NCBI RefSeq assembly: GCF_013373865.1
Contig: NC_050472.1
Coordinates: 9,109,276 to 9,173,275 of the forward strand
Origin: Monomorium pharaonis
Lineage: Eukaryota > Arthropoda > Insecta > Hymenoptera > Formicidae
Reading direction: 5' to 3'
Length of the DNA: 64,000 nt
Part shown: in pieces, positions 1 through 12,888 of the stretch
How the letters are laid out: the number at the start of each line of letters is the position of its first letter
Numbering within the stretch: position 1 is the stretch's first letter
Translations under genes and position numbers: made by a program
Notes under the pieces: generated by a model
The model's input: the letters and a program-made list of their open reading frames with translations, nothing else
Told to the model about the DNA's origin: nothing
Database searches by the model: none

Positions 1-775
1 CTCTTTTTTCTTTTTCCCTGATTTCTTGTAATTATTTCAATCAGCTATCAAAAGTGACAGTTTGACAGCTGAAAATGACACGAAGTAGTTTGACAGCTGG
101 AAATGACACGAAGTGAAGACAGTCACAACGCACTTAACAACTTTATAGCGAGACAGCCAATCAGCATCTCGGAAAAGCGGCAACAATAAATTCGATTCGA
201 TTTAACATCTCCTTTTTTAGATAGGATACTAGAACATGCGCGCGCTTCGCGCGCGCCAAATGTTATTTTTTTATTTGTTATTACACCCTGCATAAAATTA
301 CTATTGCATATAACATATACACAACTTGTTTATTTCTTAAACATTTCGGCCTTTGAAAAAAGGTTACATAGCTTAATTACATAATAACATAGGATTCTTA
401 ATGACTATTTATGCTTTTCTTTGTCATTTCTCGTCTTTAATACATTTTTCATCCATTTTGTACCTATATTTGCCTCTGATAACATTTTCCTAACAGAGAA
501 AATTTATCTTCGCAATTCTGTAAATTCTTTTAATAAGTGTACTAAAGTCTCTACTTTTAAATTGTATAGCCTACACTTTTTGTTTTTTCCAATATCCATT
601 CCCTGATGCTTTGTTTCCGCACTTAAATCTCGCTATCATTGACTGACTCCCTACTCTTATACCCCACTAAAATATACAAAGACTTCTCATCTATTTTTAT
701 TTCTTTGTATACTCTATTATATTTTGCCCATATTATTTTTCATATCTTTCTTGTTTTTGTTTGTATCTTTTTAAC
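1..775. other. AT-rich noncoding stretch
   Basis: I see no gene here. A GC palindrome of alternating GC runs around a TTC loop lies at about 237-256. The segment at 150-200 weakly resembles 55460-55530 (both read roughly CCAATCA-CATC-CG-AAAAG, then a TTCGAT/TTGAT stretch), so both may be remnants of one dispersed repeat. Confidence 0.4.
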
Positions 776-889
776 CCTTCCAGTGAGAAATAACCATCAA
801 ATCGACATCAATTTGATTTAATAAATGCAATTTATATCAATTCTCCCTTAATTTGACATTAATTTAATGGGTTATTTTTCACTGAGAGG
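776..889. mobile_element. Small MITE with CAGTGAG-type inverted ends
   Basis: The left end (CCTTCCAGTGAGAAATAACC) is matched in inverted orientation by the right end (GGTTATTTTTCACTGAGAGG). The inner flanks, with ATTTGACATTAATTTAATG-like sequence, are also inverted copies. It is about 115 bp with no coding capacity. The ends resemble the CACTGAG-ended MITEs elsewhere in the window (38520, 45713). Confidence 0.5.
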
Positions 890-898
890 CCTTTATTT

Positions 899-1223
899 GC
901 GCACAGTACAATTGGACACGTTGCAATTGCCCACTGTGCTATTAGACACAAAACATTACACACCGTTCAATTGCGGACAGTTTGTTTGGACACAATTCAA
1001 TTAGACACAGTTCAATTGGACACAGTTCAATTGGACACTGTTCGATTGGACACCGTTCGATTGGACATCCTTCGATTGGACATCGTTCGATTGGACACCG
1101 TTCAATTGGACACCGTTCGATTAGACACAGTTCGATTGGACACAGTTCGGTTGCGTACATGTCAATTGCGCACCGTTCAATCGCACACCATTTAAGTCGC
1201 ACACCCATGTGGTGCAGTGAATG

Positions 1224-1269
<46 letters not shown>

Positions 1270-1802
1270 GCGCGCGCGCGCGCGAGGCCTTCGGCCCCCC
1301 TCCCGCACCCGCCCCGTCCAAGTCGCTAACCTATGTACACATTGCAAACGTAGCCATAATATATGAATATTTAATATGCGTTTGATTGAACTGTGTGCAA
1401 TTGACATGTGCGCAATTAACATGTGTTCAATTGAACTGTGTGCAATTGAACAGTGTGCAATTTAACGGTGTGCAACTGAACGGTGTGTAATTAAACGGAG
1501 TGCCATTGAATGGTGCGCAATTGAACAGTGCGCAGTCAAACGGTAAGCAATCGAACGGTGAGCAATCGAACTGTGTCCAATTAAACTGTGTCCAATCGAA
1601 CTGTGTCCAATTGAACTGTGTCCAATCAAATTGTGTCCAATCAAACGGTGTCCAATCGAACTGTGTCCAATCAAACGGTGTCCAAAAGAACTGTGTCCAA
1701 ATGAACTGTTTCCAAACGAACTGTGCGCAATTGAACGGTGCACAATGTTTCGTGTCTAATAGCACGGTGAGCAATTGCAACGTGTCTAATTGTACTGTGC
1801 GC
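899..1802. mobile_element. Foldback element F1 with tandem-repeat arms and microsatellite core
   Basis: The first and last 80 bp are inverted copies; both ends read inward GCGCACAGTACAATT. The arms are degenerate tandem copies of a 15-bp unit whose common word is GGACACAGT plus TCAATT, reading GGACACAGT on the left and its complement on the right. The core (about 1190-1350) has a unique segment, a CA tract at about 1229-1254 and a CG tract at about 1255-1284. A short GGCCTTCGGCC hairpin and a GC-rich tail follow. The same core lies in opposite orientation in F2 (59033-59680). Open frames across the arms only reflect the 15-bp period and are not genes. Confidence 0.8.
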
Positions 1803-2314
1803 CATTGAACCTCTCTCTTTTCCACTGAGTCATGTGTATATACATAAAGTTTTTTCATTATAGTGTTCATGTAAAATATTAAATTGTAATTTATTACTTT
1901 GAAATGTTGCAAAATTTTAACATTTTAACTTTTTGTTATTATAAAAAATAATTGTTTTTATTTTTCACGACAAATGATCTTAGTGCAGATAGTACATCCT
2001 CAGAGTCATGTTAATATAGTCATATTGAATAATCCATTTTCAAAATATATTGTTTATCACAGGATGCTATCAAACAATAAATATATTAAAAAATATTACT
2101 TTATAAAGTATTAATTCAAATTTATTTTTATTTGTATTTATTTTAAATATATTTATATAAAATTTATTAGTATAATAGCAATTATGTTTTACATTGTAAA
2201 ATCAATTAAAGACATTCTTATTAAAACATTTCTGTATATACATAATTTTTTATGTATATACATACTGTATATACATAATTAATCTATTTTGTCTTTCTTG
2301 TCCAAAATAAATTT
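1803..2314. other. AT-rich spacer
   Basis: No gene is visible. It contains self-complementary TGTATATACATA-type runs at about 2225-2285; a related run occurs at about 4170. It may include the 3' end of the Helitron, but I could not identify a CTRR terminus with its hairpin. Confidence 0.35.
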
Positions 2315-4271
2315 TCAAGATCTAACTCGTGAAAATGCTATATGAAGTTGACCATGATTAAAAATATCTTTCCTTAAATTATTTGCAATTTTGTCAAATG
2401 TTTGTCCTTGTGATTTATTTATTGTCATAGCAAAAGCTATTTTAATCGGAAATTGTCTTCTTTTCATCACAAATGAATAAACGTTTTTACAATATAAAGT
2501 TATGCGATTAAAAAAAACTATTTCCCCTTTTTTATCACCAGTTAAAATTTCGCATTTTAACAAATTGTTTCTTAACTCTAAAATTAACAATGTTGTTCCA
2601 TTACATAAACCTTCGCTGATGTTTAGATTTCTAATCAACATGATAACCGTGTATTTTTTTAATCGAAGTTCATGAGGTGGAAGAATCGCTGGATTTAAAG
2701 TACTCAAATATTCTGTTAAATTAGCTTTATTAATATCATGAATATCGTTAGTAGTTTCTGTAGTGTCTATACTTGTATACACTCTTTCTGTTGATTTGTC
2801 AAGCAAATTTACAACTTGTTTGTTTAGTTTCTCCACATCAACATTTCGTGCAGAAAGTATAGCATGTTTTGCTGTAAGTCTATACTGATGGTGTTTAAAT
2901 ATTTCTTTGTATGTGTATCTTTTACTATATTTGCGTTCAAATCTGCTACACATCTCAGTAGAACTTCAATATTATTAAATTGATCATTCAAAGTACCATT
3001 TCCCAAATCTAATAAAAAATTAGCAAATTCTTGTTCATGTCGTAAAATACGCATATTTTCCGTTAATGAAATCATTTTGAAATGTTGCCATAATGAGCTA
3101 AATTTAATTGACAAATTTACAGTTTCAGACCGTGTAACGTTTTGTTGTACTGGCAATAATTGTCTGAAATCCTCATCAAGAATAACAATTTTATCACCAA
3201 ATTTTAGATTATTTTGCATTAAATCTTGCAAAAGATGCATTTTGCAAATCTTGCAAAAACATCTGTTTTCTTTAAACATTCAGCTTCTTTTGATTGAATT
3301 TTTATATTTGATATTGAGTCAGCAAAAAGAGGCACGGGCAAACCTAAAGTTTTATGTATTGTTTTTCCATTCGGTAGTAACGTTGCAGCGAAACCAGTGA
3401 AAGCCATTGTACTAACAACTTTGTTTTGAGACTTGAGTAAATAGTATAATGTTGTATAAACAAAAATTTTACCTGAATCTCCCAGACCGTCAATGTATAA
3501 ACATTTTAATTGTTGACTATCAGTTTTTTCTAAAAGAGTTAAAAAATAATCAACAATTATTTTTGGTCATGATTTAACTGACTGTATTGTTGTTGACCAA
3601 GTAAAACTTCTTTTTCCAATTGTTTGGCATGTTCTTTTTCATATTCAATCGTTATTTGTTCCATTTCTGGAAATTGTGAAAGTTCCCAATCTTTTTTGCA
3701 TGGTAATTGACCAATATGAATATTAGCTTTTCTTATCCCAGTGACTCGTCCAAATTGTCGTATGTAATCTTCTGACATTGCAACTTGAAATTCTTCCCAC
3801 AATTCTTTTGAATGCACTGGTTGGCAATGTATTAATATTCGAACAAAAAGTTACCTAAGTTGTCTTGGCATCATCCAAATAGAAGCTTCGTTCATTGCAC
3901 GTTTCCATTCTTCATTATCTTCAATTAAGCCTAAAGCTAAACATGAAGAAGTAAACGTTTGATGTAATTCACCATTGACTGTTTTTAAGTCATTATAGCA
4001 TGTTGCTCCTTTGACATTCAATAAAAGAATACGTAAATGAAATAATTCGATTTCAGTTGGGCTAACTGAGTACATGCGTCCAATAGTTAAAATGACACTG
4101 ACGTTTTTTCCAACGATAAATTTGTTTTCCGTTAAATGTTACCTTTTTAAATACAAAATATAAAGGTATATCTGTATATACATACTGACGTGCATCAACA
4201 TTTCGTTTATTTTATTTAAAATAATCCATTAACATTGTTATACGATCTAAAGCAGATTGTAAATCTTGTTC
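2315..4271 (-). pseudogene. Helitron Pif1-like helicase region, decayed
   Basis: On the minus strand this is the C-terminal helicase half of a Helitron Rep-Hel protein, in several broken frames. From N to C: a segment with IELFHLRILLLNVKGA (3851-4075), a segment ending LGQQQYSQLNHDQ (3557-3817), and a Walker A loop at about 3480-3510 reading GLGDSGKI. The usual Pif1 form is GxGGTGKT, so the P-loop has decayed. Then come a Walker B/motif III stretch (ILDEDFRQLLPV) and motifs V-VI (AMTINKSQGQTFD, QLHIAFSRVRS) near 2315-2450. Stops and frameshifts separate the pieces, so it cannot encode a working helicase. It continues from the Rep half beyond the insertion at 4272-5320. Confidence 0.85.
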
Positions 4272-5320
4272 GGGTGTACTTCCGAAAAGCCCATACCTCC
4301 GATTTTTTTTATACTCTGGATTCTTACGTATTTCGACGTGCTGATTACGAATATAATAGTGAAAATTGGCGCAAATTTGATTTTCATGGCGGAAACCATG
4401 AAAAAACCATAAAAATGGTTTTTTCCATTTATCTCCGTAAATAATGAAAATTTTGAAAAATACTTCAGATAAAAGTTATAGATCTCATCGAAATACACAT
4501 TTTATGTTCTATTGATTTTCGCTGTAAAAACAATAGTTTTTGAGAAAAACGACGTTAAATGTTCAAAACTTTATATAACTTATGTAACACAATTCGAGTT
4601 TTATTAGTTAATTTTATTAGTTAATACTGGAAGGAAGTGAGCTTTGCTCATGTGTTTTCTGTACCATTGGAATTTTCCATGCGAAGCATGATCCACCCAT
4701 TTTTAGGTGTGGTATAAGTTTTTGACCATCACTAGCACCAAAATGGTCTTGATAGTGGGGAGGGGACGGGGTCCGCATACAGTAATGGTTTGTGACTTTC
4801 CACGCGGAGCTCCCTACTCCGGCTAACCCCCACTTTCAGCCATCTGAGGCCCCTACCCGGAGCGGGGGCGTAGCCCCCGCGGAGGGGGGGGGGCCGACTA
4901 CTTCCACCTAGTAAATTCTGCCACCTGCGAGTGAGAGTATAAAAATAAACTGGGAGTAGTCGACCTCTTTCTCTTTTCCACGCATAGCGAGGTCCACTCA
5001 CACTCTCCCCCTGCCTCGGGGCGCTGCTAGTTTTTCTCAAAAACTATTGTTTTTACGGCAAAAATCAATAGAACATAAAATGTGTATTTCGATGAGATCT
5101 ATAACTTTTATCTAAAGTATTTTTCAAAATTCTTATTATTTAGGGAAATAAATAGAAAAAACCATGATTTTTATGGTTTTTATGGTTTTTTCAAGGTTTT
5201 CGCCATGAAAATCAAATTTGCGCCAATTTTCACTATCATATTCGTAATCAGCACGTCGAAATACGTAAGAATCTAGAGTATAAAAAAAATCGGTGGTATG
5301 GGCTTTTCGGAAGTTTATCC
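4272..5320. mobile_element. Non-autonomous long-TIR element inserted in the Helitron
   Basis: Left (4278-4555) and right (5035-5314) segments are long imperfect inverted repeats of about 280 bp, with outer bases ACTTCCGAAAAGCCCATACC. The flanking word TCTTGTTC occurs at 4264-4271 and 5321-5328, an apparent 8-bp target duplication. The Helitron reading frame resumes across the gap. The middle (about 4640-5030) has a GC-rich stretch with a CCCGCGGAGGGGGGGG run and no gene. Long TIRs plus an 8-9 bp duplication fit Mutator-, P- or hAT-type non-autonomous elements; I cannot choose. Confidence 0.75.
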
Positions 5321-7300
5321 TCTTGTTCATTTGAATTATTAGATATAATAACATTCTGTTCATTTGGCAAATGTACAGATAGACGAATAATAGCATGACT
5401 CTTCTCTTGTAATGTTTTACCTACAAACGCCAGTAAGCTTCAACTGGTCCTACATAGCGTGCTTTAATAAAATCTTTGATTTCGTCATGAACAATTTCTA
5501 CGTTATTCACATCTTGTTTTATAACTACAGATGCTGCATCGTGATCTTTGTAAATATATTTGTATAAATACTTTACTGACTTAATACTTGAAACAACTTC
5601 AACATTAATATGACAATTAAAAATTTGTGATAATATGGGACAATAAGGAACAAACCGATTATCTACTACAAATTCTTCGGGTTTCTCATACAAAATGCCA
5701 GTGTCTCTTCGACGATATTGTGGATAACCATTTTCATCCATAGTTGTTTCTTTGTGAAAGGATTTTGGAAAATGTTTTGAACATTTTCCATTTATCATAC
5801 ACCAATCACCATATGGTCCATGAATCATATTCTTCATGACAATTTCATGTAAATTTTTATCAATAGCAGGATCAGGAATTTTAGCAGAAATATATTTATC
5901 AACAGTTTCCAAATTAGTAATTTTGCAATTTTGTTTCATAGTTATTAACATATGTATGTGCGGCAAACCGCGTTTCTGAAATTCGATTACATAAACAAAT
6001 GCTTTTACTTCACCAAAAAATTTCTGTCGAACAATCAAATCTACCAAATTATTTTTTTTATATCAAAAATTCTAGCGCAAATATCAGGTCTATCATTAGG
6101 TTGTTGATTTGGAAGCAAATTTTCTTTAATTTCAAGTCAATTTGGATTACAAGTCATTGTAATAAAAATATCTGCTTTACCATATTTGCGAACAATAGTC
6201 ATCGCATCTTGATAATTTTGCATCATATTTCTAGGTGAACCAATAAACGTAGAAGGAAGTATTATTACACGTCCAATATAAACATTAGTATCAGCCACTT
6301 TTCTTCTAAATAGTCAATCAGTCCTTGGTGCTTTTCCACTCTCAAATGTTTTTGATTTTCTTTACACCAATTAATTCTATCTTTTTCTATTTTTACATAG
6401 CTATCAACAAGCCATTGTTGAAATAGCCGTTTACCTATTAAAAAAACATTGACATTATTACATACAGCCATTCGGTATTGAACATACATGGATCTAGTTA
6501 CACGTTTTCCATCCGATTTGTTTAATATTATCATGCCAACCTTGTGTACCATATGGATAATACATTGGATAAATCCAAGGTTCAACGTTTGGATCCATAC
6601 TAACGTATTTTAAAGTTTTACCACATTTGTTTCTAATTGTAACATAACAATCAGGAATATTTCCATCTGCAGTAGTTGAAAATATTGCAGCAACTTTATT
6701 AATTTTTTGAACATTATATCTTCCACGATCAATGCCTGTTTTTTAATTTAAAAATCCTATTTTTTAATTAGGTATATTTAAACCTAACCTTTTTTGATTA
6801 AGTACTTCTTCGTGCATCACTTGATATGATTGAGCAAATATATTATTATTACGAATAATGTCATCTAATGTACGCAATAACTCTTCATGAAGATTTGTAT
6901 TTACATTTAAACGGCATTCTGTAGCTTCGTTAGCGTCAAGAATAAAAAGCTGTCCATAACTTGATTGCTCATTTATAGCAGGATATAATGCAGTATTATT
7001 TTGGTAATAAATTTAACCTTGAATTTTGAAACAATAAGGTCCTCGTTTTTATGCATTAAAATTAACCAAATTAGCATTAAAAGATGCAAAAGAAAATGCA
7101 CCATTGTAACTTCTTAGTTTTTAAAAAACTCATTAGATTTTTTATAATTTCCCAAAAATAATTGTTGTAGTTCATTAAAAAATGTTGGTAAAGGTTCCAA
7201 TATAACTTTTCCATGATTACAACTATCTTTGAATGAGTTATCTTTATTGTGAACTTTTTCAGCGTGAAAATGTTTCCCTCTACAATATTGACACTCGACT
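5321..7300 (-). pseudogene. Helitron Rep (HUH endonuclease) region, decayed
   Basis: The minus strand encodes the N-terminal half of a Helitron protein. A Helitron_like_N-type segment lies at 6265-6600 (RVTRSMYVQYRMAV, LFQQWLVDSYVKIEKDRINW). The Rep domain lies at 5421-6060 with the HUH motif (GLPHIHML) and the tyrosine motif (YLYKYIYKDHD, YxxK pattern). An upstream zinc-binding segment (CQYCRGKHFH with a later CNH) is at 7114-7305. After EAYWRL a frameshift leads to KTLQEKSHAIIRLS near 5400. This family replicates by rolling-circle cleavage through Rep. The catalytic motifs are recognisable, but frameshifts and stops make it a relic. Confidence 0.85.
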
Positions 7301-7329
7301 TCCATTTTTTCTACATAATGTTGACTTAA

Positions 7330-7663
7330 ATTATGATAATCTGTATTTTAAAACCCTTTGTAGTTAGCTCGAAAATTTCTAATTTTTAAATTTGTAACAT
7401 TATATGTTTGCAATAATTGTTCATCAGTTCCGAACAAATTATTATTAGATAGTCCAGCCATATTATTTGTTACATTTTTTTGTGTATTTTTTTAATACAA
7501 ATGATTGTTGATTACCAGTTGTAGACACATTACTATTAGATTGTTCAGCTATATTATAATCTATATTTTGAAACCTTTTGTAGTTAGCTCGAAAATTTCT
7601 GATTTTTAAATTTGTAATATTATACGTTTGCAATAATTGTTCATCAGTTCCGAACAAATTATA
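7330..7663 (-). repeat. Partial tandem duplication in the Helitron 5' coding region
   Basis: Two copies of about 110 bp (7330-7440 and 7551-7663) lie 220 bp apart. Each encodes on the minus strand a peptide with TDEQLLQTYNITNLKIRNF. The duplication lies at the N-terminal end of the Rep-Hel frame and probably post-dates its decay. The outer Helitron 5' terminus was not found. Confidence 0.65.
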
Positions 7664-8056
7664 ACTAAAATCAGTAAGTTACACGCAGAATATTCGATCG
7701 AAGTATCAAAAAATAATATTTTAACCAAAATGAGTATCTAGAAATTTTCAGCTACTCTGAAAACGCATTTTAAAGTCTATATATTGTGTCTTGATATTTT
7801 GTTCAAATATTTTGTTCATAAATGAGGGAAAATAGTCTCAATTTGACACCATATTGGTATCTTGTACTAAATTTTTCAAAAAATACCAAACGGCATTTAA
7901 AAATAGACGTTTTTAGCTATAATTTGCGCACTTGCTGCTTTTTTAATATTGAAGTATATTCTGGGCAGAGAGAGGTCTCCATTTACAGAAAACGCCCTAT
8001 ATACACGGTGTCTCGTATAATGTATGCAATACTTAATAGAAAGATAGACGAGATTA

Positions 8057-8508
8057 AGGTGAACATAAAAATCTACTATAGTTTTTGGATATCTCCAATA
8101 ATAGCCAAAATAATAATTTTTTAAATTGAACAAATGAGAGCGCACCGAAAGTAGCGCTAAGCCGCTCGAACCGGCAGCCAATGCTTGACACAATGAGCCG
8201 TGCTATAGCTAAAGTGGCTTAGACGCTCGATTCTTGAATTTATTTGCAAGAGAAACGTATGCGCAAATACTCTTTCAAACAGAAAAGTTGCAAGTTTATT
8301 GGTTAAAAGCCATACAATAGCCAATAAATTTCTAACTTTTCTATAAGATCAGAATTTGCAAATACGTTTCTTTTGCGAATAAATTCAAGAATCGAGCTCC
8401 TGCACTTCTTTCGGTGCGCTCTCATTCGTACAAATTAAAAAATTCATATCTCGCTTATTATTGGAGATGTCCAAAAACTATAATAAATTTTTATGTTCAC
8501 CTTTATTT
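8057..8508. repeat. Palindromic repeat element split by a MITE
   Basis: The left arm (8057-8155, ending GAGAGCGCACCGAAAG) and right arm (8403-8508, starting CTTTCGGTGCGCTCTC) are inverted copies. The inner left segment, with CCGGCAGCCAATGCTTGA, is also present at about 15277-15297 in a related repeat. The centre is occupied by the MITE at 8225-8397. Confidence 0.6.
8225..8397. mobile_element. MITE with GCTCGATTCTTGAA ends (copy 1)
   Basis: A 173-bp palindrome-like element: both ends read inward GCTCGATTCTTGAAT, with internal CCAATAAA and AACTTTTCTATAAGATCAG segments. It is the same family as 24534-24710, which has a clean 3-bp target duplication. The duplication is not clear for this copy. 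Confidence 0.75.
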
Positions 8509-10061
8509 TACTGTTCTTTTAGATTTTATTTTCTTTATAAAAAATAATTTTTCTCATCTTTTTGTGCATATAGGTATTTAGTACACAATATCATGTTTTT
8601 TTAGTAAAAAAACAGTTATGTAATCTTTTTATACCAATAGATTCTTTTTATTATTTTGTGCATAATATTATTAACATAAAACTACTTTCTTTATTTTTTA
8701 AAATTTTCTTTACTATCTTTTAATTTTCTTTTCTTTATATAATAAATAATTTTCTTCATTATTTTGTGCATAAAAATATTGAGATAAAATAATCAAAAAG
8801 TAAATATTTTACAAAATATTTCATAGCTTAGTTTTCTGTATAATAAGAAACATTTTGCAACATACAAATTATAAAATATTTTCTAAAATATTCATTTTTT
8901 ATCATTTTATTTTTATAATTTATATTATGCACAAAATAAAAAAAAATTAATTAATATAAGAAAACCATATAGCTGTTTTCACAAAAAATTATTTTGTGCA
9001 TATAAATATTTGTTGAAATATTATGCTTTTTTGTAAAAAACAGTTATGTTGTCTTTTTATGCCAATAGATTCTTCTTATTATTTTATGCATAATATTATT
9101 ACAATAAAACGAGAAAAAAATGAATAATTTACGAAATATTTTATAATTTTTATAAAATATTTTTTGTTATGCAAAAAACTAAACTATAAAATATTTCGTA
9201 AAATATTCATTTTTTATCATTTTATTGTAATAATATTATGTATAAAATAATATAAGAACAATCTATTGGTATAAAAAGACCACATAACTGTTTTTTATAA
9301 AAAAGCATGCTATTCTAACAAATATTTATATGCACAAAATGTCATGGTTTTTAAATTCTTTTTCTTATTTTGTGCATATTATTAAAATAAAATAATAAAA
9401 AATGAATATTTCACAAAATATTTCATAATTTATATAAAATGTTCTGTATTATACAGTAAACAATGTCGTGCTTTTTAAAAAATATATAGATAAAGAGAGA
9501 GAGAAAGAGGAAGAGAAAGGGAGAAAAAGAAGGAAAACAAATATAAAACCAGGTAATAATGTCAAAAATATACATAGTTATTTTAAAAAAATCATATTTA
9601 TATAAAAAATATAATTATTAATATCATGTTTTTTGTAAAAACAGTTTTGTGGTTTTTTGTATCAATTGATTCTTTTTCTTATTTTATGCATAATATTATT
9701 AAAATAAAATGAATATTTTACAAAATATTTCATAGGTTTTTTCATAATTTTTTTAGTTTTTTTGCATGCATCATAGTCTCATTAAGATATAGTTCAATTT
9801 TCAAAAAATTTCTAAGAAAATGATTTTTTTGGAGAACCATCTTAAATATATATTATACTATATTATTAAATTTTTAATAAAAAACAAATTTATAAAATAA
9901 AATAATAATTATAATTTAATATTTTATATTGGAATAATATTTACTATATTTCTAAACTTAAAAAACATAAATTACATTAATAAAATAAAATAATTATAAT
10001 TTTATATTGGAAAAGACTTTTACAATATATATAATGTATTAGATACACATTTAATATAGTA
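8509..10061. repeat. AT-rich block of repeats in both orientations
   Basis: A module of about 100 bp, combining TTTTGTGCATA, a run around AACAGTTATG and a CCAATAGATTCTT segment, occurs at about 8550-8680, 8990-9110 and 9610-9710. It is inverted at about 9225-9350. A second module (AATATTTTACAAAATATTTCATA) lies between copies in both orientations. No gene is seen. Confidence 0.55.
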
Positions 10062-10946
10062 GAGGAGAAAATGGTAATATAGCCAACGTGGACATAATAT
10101 GGCTACCCATATTAACTCCATTATTAGTTGACGAATTTTAATAATTATTTATGATATCATTTGTTTAGTAGCCTACTGTTATATAAAGATGCTAATATGA
10201 CAAAACACAACAGTCAACATTTATTATAAAGCACTTTTACTTTTAAAGATTTCGAAAATTTTTTAAGGTACATTTTAACATTTAATTACACATACTTTCT
10301 CATTCTTTTTAAACTTAACCGCATTATCATCCAAATGTATGTACATACACTTGGGAACTTTTTTATTATTTAACTCTTTATTCGGCTGTATATATTTCGA
10401 GTTATACAAAATTGAACGATGATATAGGATGTTGTCAATATGGCCATCTAAGTGTGCTAGTAATAGTCACTTTCGAGATCTCCATTTCGACAAAATTTCT
10501 CGATAAATCGATTAAAGGTTTAATTTAAAGCTGTTCATTTTTTCAAATTTTTTATATAATAGAGTTCTTTAGATTTAAAATTATTTTTATTCAATTTCCA
10601 TTAAATGTGAATAAAAATCATCTGTTTCGATATAACATCTTATTTTATATAAATATATGTTTCTAACAAAATACTGTGGCATTTTTAAACAAAACCAATT
10701 TTTTTACATTTATTTTTGTGTTAGCCATATTTATCCTCCCATTTCTTTTCGGCCTATTTTGCAGTATCGTTACATTTTTATAAATAATATATAATATGAT
10801 AAATATTTTATAACTTTGAATTGAAAATCTAATGAGCAATATTTTGATAAATATAATCATAAAATTTCAACTCAAAATATTAATTATTAACAAAGTTATT
10901 AAATAAAATATAAATGGATGGCCATATATATTACCACCTTCTCCCC
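10062..10946. mobile_element. Non-autonomous element with GRGGAGAA-type TIRs, TA duplication
   Basis: The left end reads GAGGAGAAAATGGTAATATA. The right end, read inward, is GGGGAGAAGGTGGTAATATA. Both are flanked by TA. The 885-bp interior is AT-rich with no coding capacity. A TA duplication suggests the Tc1/mariner superfamily, but the TIR alone does not prove it. Confidence 0.6.
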
Positions 10947-12039
10947 TATATTATTAATTATTTGCTATATTATTAAACTTTATTAAAAAACAAATTATGA
11001 TAAAAACATATTGATAAAATAAAATTATAATTTTATATTAAAAAAGAATTATATAATATATTTAATATATTATATTATTTTAACCTTTTAAAAACCAAAT
11101 GCGGACACTTTTTCTATGCGCGCAATTTTGCTCATTGCACATCATGTCTGTATAATTATGTTTATAAATATATTTCTTTTAAATTTATCTTTAAACTTTT
11201 AAATCTTTTTTAACATAAAATTTTAATTTTTTAATTTTTATAAAAGTAAATGAAAGATATGGATAAATAGATAGACAGATAAATAGATAGATGGGGTGTG
11301 TAAAATATATAGGCAAAATAGGCAAATTACATTAAAATATAATTAGGTGAAACAATGACTTCTGTAGATAGAGGGAACGAATATAGAGTGCAAAAGAGAA
11401 TGAGAAAGGGAAGAAAAGATTGTAAGAAAAAAAGTAATGAAGGGAAATATCAGATAACATGCTATTTTATAAAAAAAAAAAGGCAACAGCTTTTTAAATA
11501 ATTATTATATACCTCGTCTTTCTTCCTTTTTTCTCCCTCCATTTTTTAAATGTAAATACCTTTATCTTTATCTTTCTTTATCTTTTTCCCTTTCTTTAAT
11601 CTATCCTTTATCTTCTGCAATTTTGAATAAAAAACGTGTAAGTGTAATTTTATAAATAAATACATAATATCATATAAAAGCATATTAAAAATTATTATTT
11701 ACTTAATTTTTTTAAACTTAATTTTTTATAAACACACACACATATGTATGTATGTATGTATTAAAAAAAGTTAAAAAAATTAAGTAAATAATAATTTTTA
11801 ATAAAATATTTTATATAATACTATGTAATTATTTATAAATTTACATAATTTTACACACGCACGCGCGCGCAAAAAAATAATAAGCCAAAAAAATAATATA
11901 GCCAAAAAAATAATATAAAAAAAAAAGCCAATAACATATATAATTGCGGGCTGCCAACTACATAAAATAAATAATATTCAAACAATTAACAATTTAACCT
12001 GATATTTTACCTTCTTATGTTTTCCTTTTCACTCCCATT
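10947..12039. other. AT-rich spacer with a large hairpin
   Basis: There is no gene. An inverted repeat at about 11685-11806 has arms of about 40 bp (AAAATTATTATTTACTTAAT and its complement) around a CA/TATG microsatellite. At 11943-11965 a fragment (TTGCGGGCTGCCAACTACAT) matches the MITE at 33240-33438. Confidence 0.4.
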
Positions 12040-12857
12040 TTCTTTTTCTCTCTAATCTCTTTCCTTTCCATCCCTTTTTCTGAAAAAATTCATGCTGTCA
12101 TATGCAAACTGTTAAAATATATTATTTTAAATTAAATTTTTATTTAAATTATTAATTATATTATATTTTAATGTTATTTTTTATTTTACTATTACTTGAT
12201 GTTTCTCCTTTCTTACACTCTTTTTTCTCTTTGTCTTTCTTTTTTTTACTCTCTTTCTGTTCCTTCTTTCTACGAATATTGCTGCTTCTCTTTTTAAATT
12301 CTTTCTCCCTTACTCTCTCTCTCTCTCTCTCTTTCTCCCTTCATTCTTTTTAATCTCTTTCCTTTTCTGATAAAATTTATGCTCTGTTAGATACGTAAAG
12401 TACACGAACTGTTAAATGTATTATTTTAAATTAAATTTTTATTTATATTAGGCGATTTTTGGCAATCGTTTGATACATGTACCAAAGTGTACCAATATGT
12501 ACCAGAGCGTTTTCGCGTGTTTGGTACTTTTTGGTTAAGGCGTGGCTAACCATTTTGATACATTTCTGGTTGATACCAGCTATACCTTGCAACGAAGTAA
12601 AATAGTTTTTTCCAAATCTGCGGTATGAAAAAAGAGAAAAGAACCAGTCCGTTTTAGCGTTCATAGTGGTATATAGTAGTGGTACATCGTATCAAGATAA
12701 GCTCCACCCCTACCAATATCAACCTTGGTACATGTACCAAACAATCGCCAAAAATTGCCTATTATAAATTATCTATATTTTAACGTTATTTCTTATTTTA
12801 TTATCACCTGATATTTTCTTTCTCATTTCTTCCTTTTGCCTGTCTCTTTTTCTCTTT

Positions 12858-12888
<31 letters not shown>

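Noticed and set aside
942..1912. Long open frames on both strands rich in Cys-Pro-Ile-Glu, Trp-Thr-Gln or His-Ser-Ile repeats
   Set aside because: They follow the 15-bp period of the F1 arms (a multiple of 3), occur on both strands and in several frames, and carry no domain.
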